Of a stretch of DNA of 64,000 nt, positions 46,473-56,173 are shown piece after piece. The DNA comes from an uncultured Alphaproteobacteria bacterium (GTDB lineage Bacteria > Pseudomonadota > Alphaproteobacteria > HIMB59), in contig CABYGG010000001.1 in assembly GCA_902518505.1 (NCBI GenBank), positions 1 through 64,000 on the forward strand. Reading direction: 5' to 3'. A model generated the notes under the pieces. It ran no database searches and was not told the DNA's origin. It saw nothing but the letters and a program-made list of their open reading frames with translations. Numbering within the stretch: the first letter of the stretch is position 1; each line of letters begins with the position of its first letter. The position numbers and the translations under genes are program-made.

Positions 46473-47366
46473 ATGGCAAGAGAATACTTTAAACCTTATA
46501 AAACCGCTACAGATAACGCTTTTATTGAGATAAGTGAATGGGTAGATGAAGAAGATCACCCTATTATAGAAGATGGTATTTTAACCAAAAGATGGTCTCC
46601 GAATTCCGTTTTATCACTTCACCGAAATATTTCTTTTAATAAAGAGTCTTTTTTAGAGGAAACAGGTCTACAAAGTAATGATACAATAAGATTTACAAAC
46701 AAATGTTTTTCTAATGGAACTGGTTTAAAAATTAGTGAAACAAATTCTAATAATGAAAATATAAGATTAAGCAATAAAGACAAAATAATTGATATTACAT
46801 CCTCAATAAATATTGATGGAACTAAAATTTCTGAAAATATTGATTTAATCTCAGAAATTGTTCTCATTGAGAAAAATTCTTCAAATGACATTAGTGCTAC
46901 TACTACGGGATCAATTTTATGGCATGATAGTATGAAGATTAGTTTAGAAGGCTCTGATCCAATATTTCCAATTGAACAAAATATATTTCCTCAAAGTTTT
47001 TTTAATACTAATTGGTGTTTAGAAATTGATCATAATTTAGACTCAACAATAACAGGAGGTATTAAGCTTTTGTTTAATAAAGAAAAAAAAGTTTTCATTG
47101 AAAATATAAGATCTGATTTAAAATATAGAGAATTATTAACTTATGAAATTGCCAAACAAATCATTATTCATTGCTTGTTGGATGATGAATTTAAATCCAT
47201 AGAGTCTTTAGATAATACAAATTATCCCGAGAACTCTGTCGGTCAAGCAGCTCTCAATCTTATTAGAAGGATAAAAAATTTTGCACCAAAAAAATTGTAT
47301 AATTTATATAAAGATAATCCTTTGGAATTCGATAAGCTAATACAACATTATTTCATCTCAAATTAA
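46473..47366 (+). CDS. Unknown subunit of the restriction-type operon
   Basis: This 297-residue cytoplasmic protein is beta-rich for about the first 200 residues and helical at the C-terminus (about 220-297, with LTYEIAKQIIIHCLLDDEF). It starts 1 base after the GHKL gene and shares its last base with the next, so it is translated as part of the operon. No family is recognised. Confidence 0.7.
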   Translation: MAREYFKPYKTATDNAFIEISEWVDEEDHPIIEDGILTKRWSPNSVLSLHRNISFNKESFLEETGLQSNDTIRFTNKCFSNGTGLKISETNSNNENIRLSNKDKIIDITSSINIDGTKISENIDLISEIVLIEKNSSNDISATTTGSILWHDSMKISLEGSDPIFPIEQNIFPQSFFNTNWCLEIDHNLDSTITGGIKLLFNKEKKVFIENIRSDLKYRELLTYEIAKQIIIHCLLDDEFKSIESLDNTNYPENSVGQAALNLIRRIKNFAPKKLYNLYKDNPLEFDKLIQHYFISN

Positions 47367-49279
47367 TGTTACAAAATTTTTCATATCCAAGACTATTACG
47401 TTCTGAAGCAATAAAAAAAATTGATATAGTTACAAAATTATCTCACGATGAAATAAATAGCCACGTAGAAACTTTAGATTTAAATGAATACCACTACTCA
47501 GCAATTTTAGGATCAAAAATTAGTAAAGAAAAACTTTTAAATTTTAGGGTTGAAATGATTGAGCATTTAAAAGATTTGGGTTTCCCTGACAAACCCTCAG
47601 CTGAGTCTTTAAAAGTTTTCGACTCAAAGTTGACAATTTATCTATATGAAAATTTAAATATCATCCCAAATGAGGCTTCTAAAAATGAAGTTTGGAATTT
47701 CTTAACCTGCGAATTATTGCCAGACGTAGTTAAGTGGAGGTTTTTTTCTGACAATAAAGAACATACCAAAGAGGCATATATAGATAGATATTTGGGAGGC
47801 AGAAGAAATACCTTACAAAGACTTTGGTGGAGAGGCTTTACTTTTAAAAATTTAAATACCAATAAGCCCTATTATTTTTTAGATCAATTATTTTCTGACG
47901 ATATGAGAGAATTAGAGGAGAGAAGTAGTTTATATGGTAATCAAAAATTAGTTAATTCTATTGTTTTAAATTTTATTGAAGTAAAACAATTTAAGAAAAA
48001 AACTAAAGTACTTCCAAGAGATGTTTTAAGAGATGTTATTAAAAGAGTTCTTAGGCAATTACCATGGTTATCTTTTGAAAGTTTAAATTTAACTGAAATT
48101 AATAATCACATAAGAGATTTATTTAAGTTATCTTTTCAAAGTTTTGATGAAGAAATAGCACAACCTATATTTACATCAAATGTTAACAATAACTTACCAA
48201 ATGAAACAGAAGTATTCTCAATTTCAAATCAATATCAAAGTAAATTGAAAGTATTAGATTTAGTTTCCAAGAAATTCAAAAAAGAATTTATTGCTAAAAA
48301 TCCAAATTTTTTAACTATTAATTCTGAAGATGAGAAAGTTTCTATCGCACTCTATATTTCTAAAAGATATCCTAGAACAAATCAAAAATATTGGTACAGC
48401 ATCACTACAAAACATATTGAATTTTTAGAAAAAAATAAAAATAGCCACATAGTTTTAGGAATGGAAGATAAGGATTATTGCTTTATTCTTACCCATAAAT
48501 GGTTTCAAGAAAGGAAAGACCTCTTTAATAGAAGCCTTACTAATTATGGGAGCAAGACACACATTTATATCGAAGATGAGACCCGTGAGAATTATATAGT
48601 CCGGTCAAAAGATAATGAGTATCCCTTAGAAAGTATCCAAGAATTTATTTATCCACCCCCTCAAAATGAGGATATGAATAATCAAAGCATAATAACTGAG
48701 GCAGAATTAATTGATCCCGCAATTCAAATCATAAAAGATTATGGAAAAAATGGAATTTCAACCTCAGACTTGATAAAAGAATTACGATTAATTCTTAAAC
48801 CTTCTGGTGAGGATACAAAACAACTAAAGGGACGATCTGATGATAAATTTAGTCAAAAAGTTAGAAATTTAAAATCACATAGAAAGCTTGAAAAACAATT
48901 TGAAAATATAAGTTTTATTAATGATAAATATTATTGGGTTCATAACATAACTAATGAATTCACTGATAAAAAGTTTGAAATTCCATCATCAATAGAGTGG
49001 AGACAAGATCATATTATTCGGGTTGTGAAAGAGAAACTCCCAATTAGTGGAGGACAAAAAGCAATAAATCAATGGGCAATTCTTAAAAATTTCAATAACA
49101 AACCGATATTAGAATTTACAGATGAGGCTTCTAAACAAACATATTTAAGATCAAATAAGCACAAATTTCACTCAGAACGAAATGGAGTGCCCTGGTGGGA
49201 GCAAGAATTACTGTATTGTGTACAAAAAAAAATTATAAAAATAACCAATGAAAAAGGTAAACCATTTGTATTGAATTAA
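47366..49279 (+). CDS. Large unknown subunit with C-terminal winged helix
   Basis: This 637-residue protein has an N-terminal helical region with GGRRNTLQRLWWRGF (about 150-164) and a later segment (about 448-510) that looks like a winged helix: DPAIQIIKDYG, STSDLIKELRLIL, then RSDDKFSQKVRNLKSH. Similar KVRNLKSH modules occur next to or within restriction endonucleases and are thought to bind DNA. No nuclease motif is obvious. It may confer target recognition for the system. Confidence 0.7.
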   Translation: MLQNFSYPRLLRSEAIKKIDIVTKLSHDEINSHVETLDLNEYHYSAILGSKISKEKLLNFRVEMIEHLKDLGFPDKPSAESLKVFDSKLTIYLYENLNIIPNEASKNEVWNFLTCELLPDVVKWRFFSDNKEHTKEAYIDRYLGGRRNTLQRLWWRGFTFKNLNTNKPYYFLDQLFSDDMRELEERSSLYGNQKLVNSIVLNFIEVKQFKKKTKVLPRDVLRDVIKRVLRQLPWLSFESLNLTEINNHIRDLFKLSFQSFDEEIAQPIFTSNVNNNLPNETEVFSISNQYQSKLKVLDLVSKKFKKEFIAKNPNFLTINSEDEKVSIALYISKRYPRTNQKYWYSITTKHIEFLEKNKNSHIVLGMEDKDYCFILTHKWFQERKDLFNRSLTNYGSKTHIYIEDETRENYIVRSKDNEYPLESIQEFIYPPPQNEDMNNQSIITEAELIDPAIQIIKDYGKNGISTSDLIKELRLILKPSGEDTKQLKGRSDDKFSQKVRNLKSHRKLEKQFENISFINDKYYWVHNITNEFTDKKFEIPSSIEWRQDHIIRVVKEKLPISGGQKAINQWAILKNFNNKPILEFTDEASKQTYLRSNKHKFHSERNGVPWWEQELLYCVQKKIIKITNEKGKPFVLN

Positions 49280-49310
49280 AAAAATGCAAATAGCCTATAA
49301 ATTTTTGATT

Positions 49311-49336
49311 GTGAAAAATAATTTAAATAATTTCAC
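49311..49336. promoter_or_regulatory. GTGAAA-N14-TTTCAC palindrome, site 4
   Basis: GTGAAA and TTTCAC again flank 14 bases, in the 91-base gap after the winged-helix gene. The site ends 34 bases before ATG 49371, nearly the same distance as at site 3. It implies an internal promoter for the last two rightward genes. Confidence 0.7.
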
Positions 49337-49370
49337 TAAATCAAATAAAAATAATCAGTACATTTCTTTC

Positions 49371-49802
49371 ATGTCTAATTCTATTAATTTCAAGTTATAT
49401 AAGTACCATGAGTGGAAAAATCAATATTATGATCATTTACTTGGATATCTTTATGAGGTTTGTAAAAAAGATGGTCTTGAAAAATTATTGGAGAAAAAAA
49501 TTTCAGAACTTACTTTTACTAGTGAAGAGGAACTAAAAGTTATTTTTGATAAGTTTGGAGAAATGTCTATTTTTCAATCCCAATTTAATTCTGTCATTAT
49601 TGGCAGTAAAATGTGGTGTGAGTATTGCCCATTAAAAGAGTTAAAAAGAATAATTAAGGATAAATATTTTATCAAAATTTTAAAAAAAAAACCAACTGAA
49701 GAAACTTTAGAAGAGGTTCTAGAATTAATAATAATTAATGAGGTGCTTAAAATTCACAATGACAAAAGGTATAAAAAAATAATTAATAAATTTATGAATT
49801 AA
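49371..49802 (+). CDS. Unknown small protein behind operator site 4
   Basis: The product has 143 residues from ATG 49371. An earlier in-frame ATG at 49284 would put operator site 4 inside the coding region, so the later start is preferred. It is charged and helical, with a CEYC pair in KMWCEYCPLKEL. Its separate promoter just ahead of the endonuclease gene suggests a controlling or protective role, but no family is recognised. Confidence 0.55.
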   Translation: MSNSINFKLYKYHEWKNQYYDHLLGYLYEVCKKDGLEKLLEKKISELTFTSEEELKVIFDKFGEMSIFQSQFNSVIIGSKMWCEYCPLKELKRIIKDKYFIKILKKKPTEETLEEVLELIIINEVLKIHNDKRYKKIINKFMN

Positions 49803-49822
49803 GATTAAGATTGAGATAAAAA

Positions 49823-50581
49823 ATGAATCATGGTGAGAGAAATGAGCTACTCTTTAAAATCTACCTTTGTAAACTTAAGCATACCAAAGAAACAAATAGT
49901 ATATTTGGTGAAATCAAAAACTGTGGTTTTGAAGATGTTGAATATCTTCCTTTCGATCAAGATATAAATTTAAATAAAATAGATGATCATAATCTAAAAA
50001 TATTAGCTACAAGTTTAAATATTACAAAATCTCCTGCAAACGCTAAAGCTGATGTAAGAATTAATGATAGGCATATTTCGATTAAATCTCTTAATTCTGC
50101 ACCTCCTTCAATAGTTAATCACACTAGTAGAGTTGGGTTTTTAAGAATTGCTAATCATTTAAATCTTGACATATCAGAGCTTGACAATCAAATATCCAAA
50201 TACTGGGAACTTAGAAAATCAGGACTTATTTCTGAGGATTGTAGTAATAATAATCCGTTATCTCCTTTTAAAGATAACAAAATAATATGGAAATCGTATT
50301 TAGAGTATTTTTGTTTTAGTGGGACTGGATCGGGTGACTCTAAATATCCAGCTGATTTTCTGTTAAGTATTGATACATTTGATGACAAAAATTCTTGGCA
50401 GCTTTTTGATAAAAATGAGACTATTAATCAAATTTGGGATGGTCTCAAATTTTGTATCAGAGGTGGAAAGGGCATGGATAAATATAGCGATCCAAAATTC
50501 AAAGAAATTATGAGTCCTTGGACAGAATTTAATTCTAATAAATATCGCGGAGCTTTGACTATAAGATATAAAAGTAATTAA
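49823..50581 (+). CDS. Putative type II restriction endonuclease
   Basis: This 252-residue protein has AKADVRINDRHISIKS, in which Asp77 and Lys88 with Ser86 between them fit a PD-(D/E)XK-like site. PPSIVNHTSRVGFLRIANHL and SGTGSGDSKYPADF are further conserved-looking blocks. It ends exactly at the convergent methyltransferase gene, the classical arrangement of an endonuclease and its modifying enzyme. The sequence specificity is unknown. Confidence 0.7.
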   Translation: MNHGERNELLFKIYLCKLKHTKETNSIFGEIKNCGFEDVEYLPFDQDINLNKIDDHNLKILATSLNITKSPANAKADVRINDRHISIKSLNSAPPSIVNHTSRVGFLRIANHLNLDISELDNQISKYWELRKSGLISEDCSNNNPLSPFKDNKIIWKSYLEYFCFSGTGSGDSKYPADFLLSIDTFDDKNSWQLFDKNETINQIWDGLKFCIRGGKGMDKYSDPKFKEIMSPWTEFNSNKYRGALTIRYKSN

Positions 50582-51484
50582 TTATTTTGAGTAATACTTT
50601 AAATGCTTAACTACACTTTTACTTACTTCTTTTACAACATTTACTGCAACAGAATTTCCCAATTGTTTCATAGCTTGATTATCTGATACAGGCATATTAA
50701 AACTTTTTGGAAAACCCATCATTTCTAAACCTTGTCGAGGATTAATTCTAACTATTTTGTTATTAACAATATATCCATCCCAATTTCTTCTATCAGTTAT
50801 AGCAGATTTCCCACCACCAACTCTCAATGTGAAACCTATGACTCTCTCTTCTTTGCTATTTAAGTTTTTTGAGACAAAACCACCCATAATATCAGACATA
50901 CTCTTTTTTAATATTTTTGGTTTTGGAAAATTAAATGGAAGCTCATGAAACATTGAATTAATTTTCTCTTTCAAAAATCCTACCATGTATATTCTGGGTC
51001 TATGTTGTGGAAGATTAAAATCTGAAGCTTTAATAATTTTATAATCAAATGTATAACCAATCTTCTTTAATGTTTTATAAATAGTTTTAAAGGTTTTGCC
51101 TTCATCATGTTTTTCTAAATGTCTGACATTCTCTAAAATGAAAGCTCTAGGTTTTTTAACTTCAAGTATTTCAGAAATAGAAAAAAATAAATTTCCATTA
51201 TTATTATCTTTAAACCCCCTCTTATAACCAGCTTGAGAAAACGGTTGACATGGAAAACCAGCACAAAGAATATCAAAATTTGGAATTCTTTTAAAATCTA
51301 CTTTCCAAATATCACCCGCAAATAGGTTTGGATTATCTAAATATTTGTCATTAAAATTTGCTTTGTATGTTTTTCTTGCAAATTCATCAATTTCAGATGT
51401 AAAGACACATTTATTACCTATTGACTTTAATGCTAGATGGAAGCCACCAATACCAGCAAATAAATCTATAAATTTTAGTTCCAC
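50582..51484 (-). CDS. DNA (cytosine-5) methyltransferase
   Basis: This 300-residue enzyme has motif I (DLFAGIGGFHLAL), motif IV with catalytic Cys79 (GFPCQPFSQAG), motif VI (ENVRHL), motif VIII (QHRPRIYMVGF) and motif X (QLGNSVAV). It methylates C5 of cytosine and should protect the host from the adjacent endonuclease. It is convergent with that gene with no intervening bases, starts at GTG and has its own promoter region at 51485-51613. Confidence 0.95.
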   Translation of the reverse strand: MELKFIDLFAGIGGFHLALKSIGNKCVFTSEIDEFARKTYKANFNDKYLDNPNLFAGDIWKVDFKRIPNFDILCAGFPCQPFSQAGYKRGFKDNNNGNLFFSISEILEVKKPRAFILENVRHLEKHDEGKTFKTIYKTLKKIGYTFDYKIIKASDFNLPQHRPRIYMVGFLKEKINSMFHELPFNFPKPKILKKSMSDIMGGFVSKNLNSKEERVIGFTLRVGGGKSAITDRRNWDGYIVNNKIVRINPRQGLEMMGFPKSFNMPVSDNQAMKQLGNSVAVNVVKEVSKSVVKHLKYYSK

Positions 51485-51613
51485 AAATTATTATTAACTC
51501 TTTACTTAAATTTTTCATCTTAATTTGTAACGCTATATTAAAATTAATTTTGCTAGCTTCTTTATTACCCTTAACTATCGTAAAAGTTTTGTTATTATCC
51601 CTCATTCATATTT

Positions 51614-53953
51614 ATGTCTAATTTTGATAAAATTGTTGTAATTGGTGCTGGTACGATGGGTTCAGGTATTGCTGCCCATTTGGCTAATTCTAACCGCCAA
51701 GTAGTTTTGCTTGATCTCAAAGGAAAAGATAAGCCTAACCAAATATCTGAAAATGCCATTGATATTATCAAAAAGTCAGATCCGCCACTTTTAGTGGAAA
51801 GGTCTCGAATTGATCATATCAAACCTGGTAATCTCGAGGATGACTTTGATGAAATCAAAGATGCTGACTGGGTGATTGAAGCAGTTGTTGAGCGTATTGA
51901 TATCAAACACAAACTTTACTCCCAAATTGATAAAGTTCGGAGCCCCAACTCTATTATTTCATCTAATACTTCGACAATTCCTCTTTCAATTCTTACGCAA
52001 GAGATGTCTGATAGTATGAAAGCAGATTTTTGTATTACTCACTTTTTCAATCCTGTTCGATTTATGAGATTATTAGAGATCGTTGAAACACCAACTATGA
52101 ATAAAGACAAGATAGACGGACTTCGTGATTTTTGTAAAAATGAGCTAGGCAAAGGAATTGTCAATTGTAATGACACCCCTGGTTTTATTGGTAATCGAAT
52201 TGGTGTGTATGCAATGCAGGTTGCAATGTATGAAGCATTAGAGCGAGGTCTTCCAGTAGAAATTGCAGATGCCTTATTTGGCCGACCATTAGGAATTCCT
52301 AAAACAGGCGTTTTTGGACTCTATGATCTCATAGGAATTGATTTGATGAAAGATGTGCTTGCAAGCTTTAAAAAAGAATTACAAGAAAATGATCCTTTTA
52401 TGGATGTGGTGAAACCTCACCCTCTGGTCGAGCAGTTACTTGAAAAAGGTTTTAATGGAAATAAGGGCCCTGGTGGTTTTTATCAAACAACAATTGTTGA
52501 GGGCGATGAACATGTTAAAGCCATGAACACTTCAGACATGAGTTATTACGATTTTGATAAAGTAGATTTAGAAATTGCTAGAAGAGTTGAGAAAGATGGC
52601 ATCAAAGCACTCCTTGATGATGATAGTGAGTATGGTCGATATGCTTTTGCAGTCCTAGCAAAAATCATTAATTATAGCGCTTTTTGTATTCCTGAAGTTT
52701 CATCAAAAGTGACAGACATAGACGATGCTCTTCGTATGGGATTTAACTGGAATGAGGGGCCATTTGAATTATTAAATGAATACGGGCTCACCAAATTTGT
52801 TCAACGACTTCAAGATGAAAAACAAGAAGTACCAGAATTACTTACAACTATGATTAGATTAAAACAAGAGCCTTATGACTCTACTTCTTCACGAGCTTAT
52901 AATTATGAATCAGGAATGAAGTTTATCTCTAGAGGAGTGGGAGTTCGCCGATTAGGTGACCACAAAAAATATGCAAATCCATTATCTCGAAATTTTGCTG
53001 CAACTATTTGGCAATTTAATGATGAGCCACGAGAACAAAAGATACTGTGCTGCGAATTTCACACTAAGGCAAATGCTTTAAACGCAGATGCAATGAAAAT
53101 TCTAGAGGAGTCAGTTAACCGTCTTGAACAAGATAATTATCAAGGACTAGTTGTTTATAATGAGGCTATGAATTTTTCTGCAGGAGCTGATTTAAATACC
53201 ATGATTGGTTTAGCTGACGTGAAAGATTGGAAAGGTATCGATAAATACCTATCTGATTTTCAATCCGCGTGTATGAAAATGAAATATGCGTCGAAACCAA
53301 CAGTTAGTGCTGTTGCAGGTTTAGCTATTGGAGGTGGTTTTGAAGTAGCATGTCAAACTTCTAAGATGGTTGCTCACATGAATAGTACTTTAGGTTTAGT
53401 TGAAACAGGAGTCGGCCTCGTTCCAGGCGGTGGTGGGTGTAAAGAATTATTATGGAGATGGGTACAAGACAAGAAATATATTAATGACCATGATCAAGCA
53501 GCTCTTCAAGTATTTGATATTATAGGATATGGCCTAATGGCTCATTCCCCATTGCAAGCTAAAAAGCATAAATTTTTTCTAGATGATGATATTTTCGTTT
53601 TGAACAGAGATAATCTTCTTGTGGAGGCCTTTAATCAAGTATCATTATTAAAGAATGGATATTCAGCTCCTGAAAAGCCAAAGTTCACACTAAGCGGAAC
53701 TGAGGTAAAAGAGAAAATGCACCAAGTTTTATTGGATTTAGAGCAAAAAAAGATCATTTTTGGCTATGATGTTGATATTGGTCTTCATTTAGCAACCGTA
53801 CTTAGCGGGGGTGATACAACTAAATCAAAAGAATTGTCAGAAGCTGATCTTTATGATTTAGAGCGACAGTCCTTGATAAATTTAATACAATCCAATAAGA
53901 CGAGGGATAGGATCCATGCAATGCTGTCTACGGGGAGAAGGCTAAAAAACTAA
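51614..53953 (+). CDS. 3-hydroxyacyl-CoA dehydrogenase/enoyl-CoA hydratase (FadN type)
   Basis: This 779-residue bifunctional beta-oxidation enzyme has its NAD-binding dehydrogenase half first (IVVIGAGTMGSGIAAHL, then ITHFFNPVRFMRLLEIV) and the crotonase half last (about 470-640, with MNFSAGADLNTM and GLAIGGGFE). This order is that of FadN, not of FadB. The next gene, an acyl-CoA ligase, starts on its last base. Together they activate and degrade acyl chains. Confidence 0.92.
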   Translation: MSNFDKIVVIGAGTMGSGIAAHLANSNRQVVLLDLKGKDKPNQISENAIDIIKKSDPPLLVERSRIDHIKPGNLEDDFDEIKDADWVIEAVVERIDIKHKLYSQIDKVRSPNSIISSNTSTIPLSILTQEMSDSMKADFCITHFFNPVRFMRLLEIVETPTMNKDKIDGLRDFCKNELGKGIVNCNDTPGFIGNRIGVYAMQVAMYEALERGLPVEIADALFGRPLGIPKTGVFGLYDLIGIDLMKDVLASFKKELQENDPFMDVVKPHPLVEQLLEKGFNGNKGPGGFYQTTIVEGDEHVKAMNTSDMSYYDFDKVDLEIARRVEKDGIKALLDDDSEYGRYAFAVLAKIINYSAFCIPEVSSKVTDIDDALRMGFNWNEGPFELLNEYGLTKFVQRLQDEKQEVPELLTTMIRLKQEPYDSTSSRAYNYESGMKFISRGVGVRRLGDHKKYANPLSRNFAATIWQFNDEPREQKILCCEFHTKANALNADAMKILEESVNRLEQDNYQGLVVYNEAMNFSAGADLNTMIGLADVKDWKGIDKYLSDFQSACMKMKYASKPTVSAVAGLAIGGGFEVACQTSKMVAHMNSTLGLVETGVGLVPGGGGCKELLWRWVQDKKYINDHDQAALQVFDIIGYGLMAHSPLQAKKHKFFLDDDIFVLNRDNLLVEAFNQVSLLKNGYSAPEKPKFTLSGTEVKEKMHQVLLDLEQKKIIFGYDVDIGLHLATVLSGGDTTKSKELSEADLYDLERQSLINLIQSNKTRDRIHAMLSTGRRLKN

Positions 53954-55578
53954 TGAATAATTTTGAACAGGGAATGCATAAAAATGATGCAAACTTTGTT
54001 CCTTTAACTCCCATCAGTTTCCTTGATCGAATAAAAGACGTATACCCTGACTATGAAGCCATAGTATATAAAGAAAGAAAGTACTCTTGGAGACAAGTTT
54101 ACGATCGATGCACTCGATTTGCAAGTGCATTAACTAAAGTTGGAATTGGTAAAGGTGATGTTGTTTCTATTATGGCAGCAAATACTCCTGAATTATTTGA
54201 AGCGCATTATTCTGTTCCTATGACAGGAGGGGTTGTTAATACAATTAATACTCGTTTAGACACTAGAACAGTCGCCTACATACTAGACCATAGTGACTGT
54301 AAAGTTTTTATAGTGGATCGACAATTTCACAATGTAGCAATTGATGCTATTGCTCAAGTTAATCGAGAGATCATCGTTATTGATATTGATGACAAACAAG
54401 CAGATTTAGGAGACATTCCTTCAATTGGAAAACTAGAGTACGAAAGTTTCCTACAAACAGGTGATGAGGGGTTTGAATGGATAAGACCTGATGATGAGTG
54501 GCAGGCTATTTCACTGAACTATACATCTGGAACAACAGGAAACCCAAAAGGTGTTGTGTACCATCACAGAGGGTCCTATTTAATGTCAATGGGAAGTATC
54601 ACTGCATGGAATATGCCTAACCGGCTTACCTATTTATATACAGTGCCAATGTTTCACTGCAATGGCTGGGGGTATCCATGGACTTTGGCGATGCTCCATG
54701 CCCGTGTAATATTTATACGAAACATTGTTGTTAAAGAAATTTTCGAATTAATTGATAAATATGAGGTGACTCACTTTGGAGGTGCTCCTATCGTATTAAA
54801 TATGATAGCAAATGCCCCTGCAGATGATCAAAAAGCATTGAAAAATAAAGTTTACGTTATGACTGCTGGCGCACCGCCTCCTAGTTCAATTCTTCAAAAA
54901 ATGGAGTCTTTAGGCTTTGAGGTTATGCATGTATATGGACTGACTGAAACTTACGGTCATGTTGTTCATTGTGCTTGGAATAAGGACTGGGATAATCTAG
55001 CAGATGAAAAGCGATCTGAGCTCAAAGCCTATCAAGGAGTTCGCTATCCGCACACAGAAATGGTATCGGTCATGAACCCAGAAACACTCGAACCTGTCCC
55101 TTCCGATGGAGAAACTATGGGGGAGATTATGATCCGAGGAAATACTGTCATGATGGGGTACTACAAAAATGAAGAGGCCACTAAAGAGTCGATGAAAAGT
55201 GGATGGTTTCACTCGGGCGACTTAGCAGTAATGCACCCTAGTGGATATATTCAAGTTAAAGATCGATCAAAAGATATTATTATTAGTGGTGGTGAAAATA
55301 TATCATCTGTAGAAATTGAAAATATTATTACAAAGCACCCTGCAGTATCATTAGCAGCAGTCGTTGCTAGACCTGATGAAAAATGGGGTGAGACACCCTG
55401 TGCTTTTATAGAATTAATTGAAGGTCAAACGGTAGAAGAAGATGAGTTAAAGAAATTTTGTAGAGAGCACTTAGCTGGTTTTAAAATGCCCAAAACTTTT
55501 GTATTTCAGGTCTTACCAAAAACATCAACTGGTAAAATTCAAAAGTACGAGTTAAGAGAAACAGTCAAAAATCTCTAA
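53953..55578 (+). CDS. AMP-dependent acyl-CoA ligase
   Basis: This 541-residue ANL-superfamily ligase has the phosphate loop YTSGTTGNPKGV, the GLTET motif, GWFHSGDLAV and the catalytic lysine region STGKIQKYEL. Its length and N-terminus (NFVPLTPISFLDRIKDVYPD) are like medium-chain acyl-CoA ligases and methylmercaptopropionate ligase DmdB. It activates an acid for the FadN-like enzyme encoded just upstream; the chain length is not known. Confidence 0.9.
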   Translation: MNNFEQGMHKNDANFVPLTPISFLDRIKDVYPDYEAIVYKERKYSWRQVYDRCTRFASALTKVGIGKGDVVSIMAANTPELFEAHYSVPMTGGVVNTINTRLDTRTVAYILDHSDCKVFIVDRQFHNVAIDAIAQVNREIIVIDIDDKQADLGDIPSIGKLEYESFLQTGDEGFEWIRPDDEWQAISLNYTSGTTGNPKGVVYHHRGSYLMSMGSITAWNMPNRLTYLYTVPMFHCNGWGYPWTLAMLHARVIFIRNIVVKEIFELIDKYEVTHFGGAPIVLNMIANAPADDQKALKNKVYVMTAGAPPPSSILQKMESLGFEVMHVYGLTETYGHVVHCAWNKDWDNLADEKRSELKAYQGVRYPHTEMVSVMNPETLEPVPSDGETMGEIMIRGNTVMMGYYKNEEATKESMKSGWFHSGDLAVMHPSGYIQVKDRSKDIIISGGENISSVEIENIITKHPAVSLAAVVARPDEKWGETPCAFIELIEGQTVEEDELKKFCREHLAGFKMPKTFVFQVLPKTSTGKIQKYELRETVKNL

Positions 55579-55775
55579 TTTAATTTTTTATTTTTATCTT
55601 CAGTATTTATCACTTTAATAGCTTTTAGTTTTTTATAACACATGTAACAGACAAGATTATGATGACTTTTAATTAAATTTTGAACTTTCTTAGGAGCTGT
55701 TCGAATTTCAGATTCAATATACACACTGTCCATGACTGATAACTCTCCCTCGCAATATTTGCATTTCTCAGCCAT
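55575..55775 (-). CDS. Small zinc-ribbon protein
   Basis: The 66-residue product has two CxxC pairs (CKYC and CYMC) spaced for one zinc ion. It is the last gene of the leftward operon that includes the split photolyase, starting 2 bases after the antenna-domain gene. Its stop overlaps the convergent ligase gene by 4 bases. Confidence 0.6.
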   Translation of the reverse strand: MAEKCKYCEGELSVMDSVYIESEIRTAPKKVQNLIKSHHNLVCYMCYKKLKAIKVINTEDKNKKLN

Positions 55776-55777
55776 GA

Positions 55778-56173
55778 CTAATATTTTAAATTTTTCTTAA
55801 TTTTGTTCCAATACTGAAAAAATCTTTTTGCTGGATGAAGATAATTCTCCTGCAATAAGAAGTAATCGGGTAACTGCTCTAAATCATATATTTCACCTAA
55901 TTTTTGAAATAAATTTTGGTAAATAGGTCTAAAAGTAGATTTTGTTATAATTTTGGATACGGTGTTTTGGTTATGAATTTCTTGCAATATCTCATATGTA
56001 TTACCTCTATAGATTTCAGCCCCTGCCTCTTTGGCTAAAAAGTATCTATTTTCAATGATTTTGTCACTAAGCTCATAGCCTTCAGTTAAAGTATCATCAA
56101 AGATGTAAACAGGATTTCCCTCAATACCGGCTGGCACTCTCATAAACTCGTCATATAAATAAATTAAGTTCAT
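55778..56173 (-). CDS. Photolyase N-terminal (antenna) domain-like protein
   Basis: This 131-residue protein resembles the Rossmann-like N-terminal domain of photolyases: GNPVYIFDDTL, ENRYFLAKEAGAEIYRGN and TYEILQEI follow the usual pattern. It lacks the FAD domain, which is encoded by the gene immediately upstream, overlapping by 4 bases (ATGA). The two would together form one photolyase with the domain order reversed on the DNA. The resemblance is moderate. Confidence 0.6.
   Translation of the reverse strand: MNLIYLYDEFMRVPAGIEGNPVYIFDDTLTEGYELSDKIIENRYFLAKEAGAEIYRGNTYEILQEIHNQNTVSKIITKSTFRPIYQNLFQKLGEIYDLEQLPDYFLLQENYLHPAKRFFQYWNKIKKNLKY

Noticed and set aside
49284-49370. ATG 49284 as the start of the gene that ends at 49802.
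   Set aside because: It would place operator site 4 inside the coding sequence. The ATG at 49371 has the same spacing to its operator as the site 3 gene.
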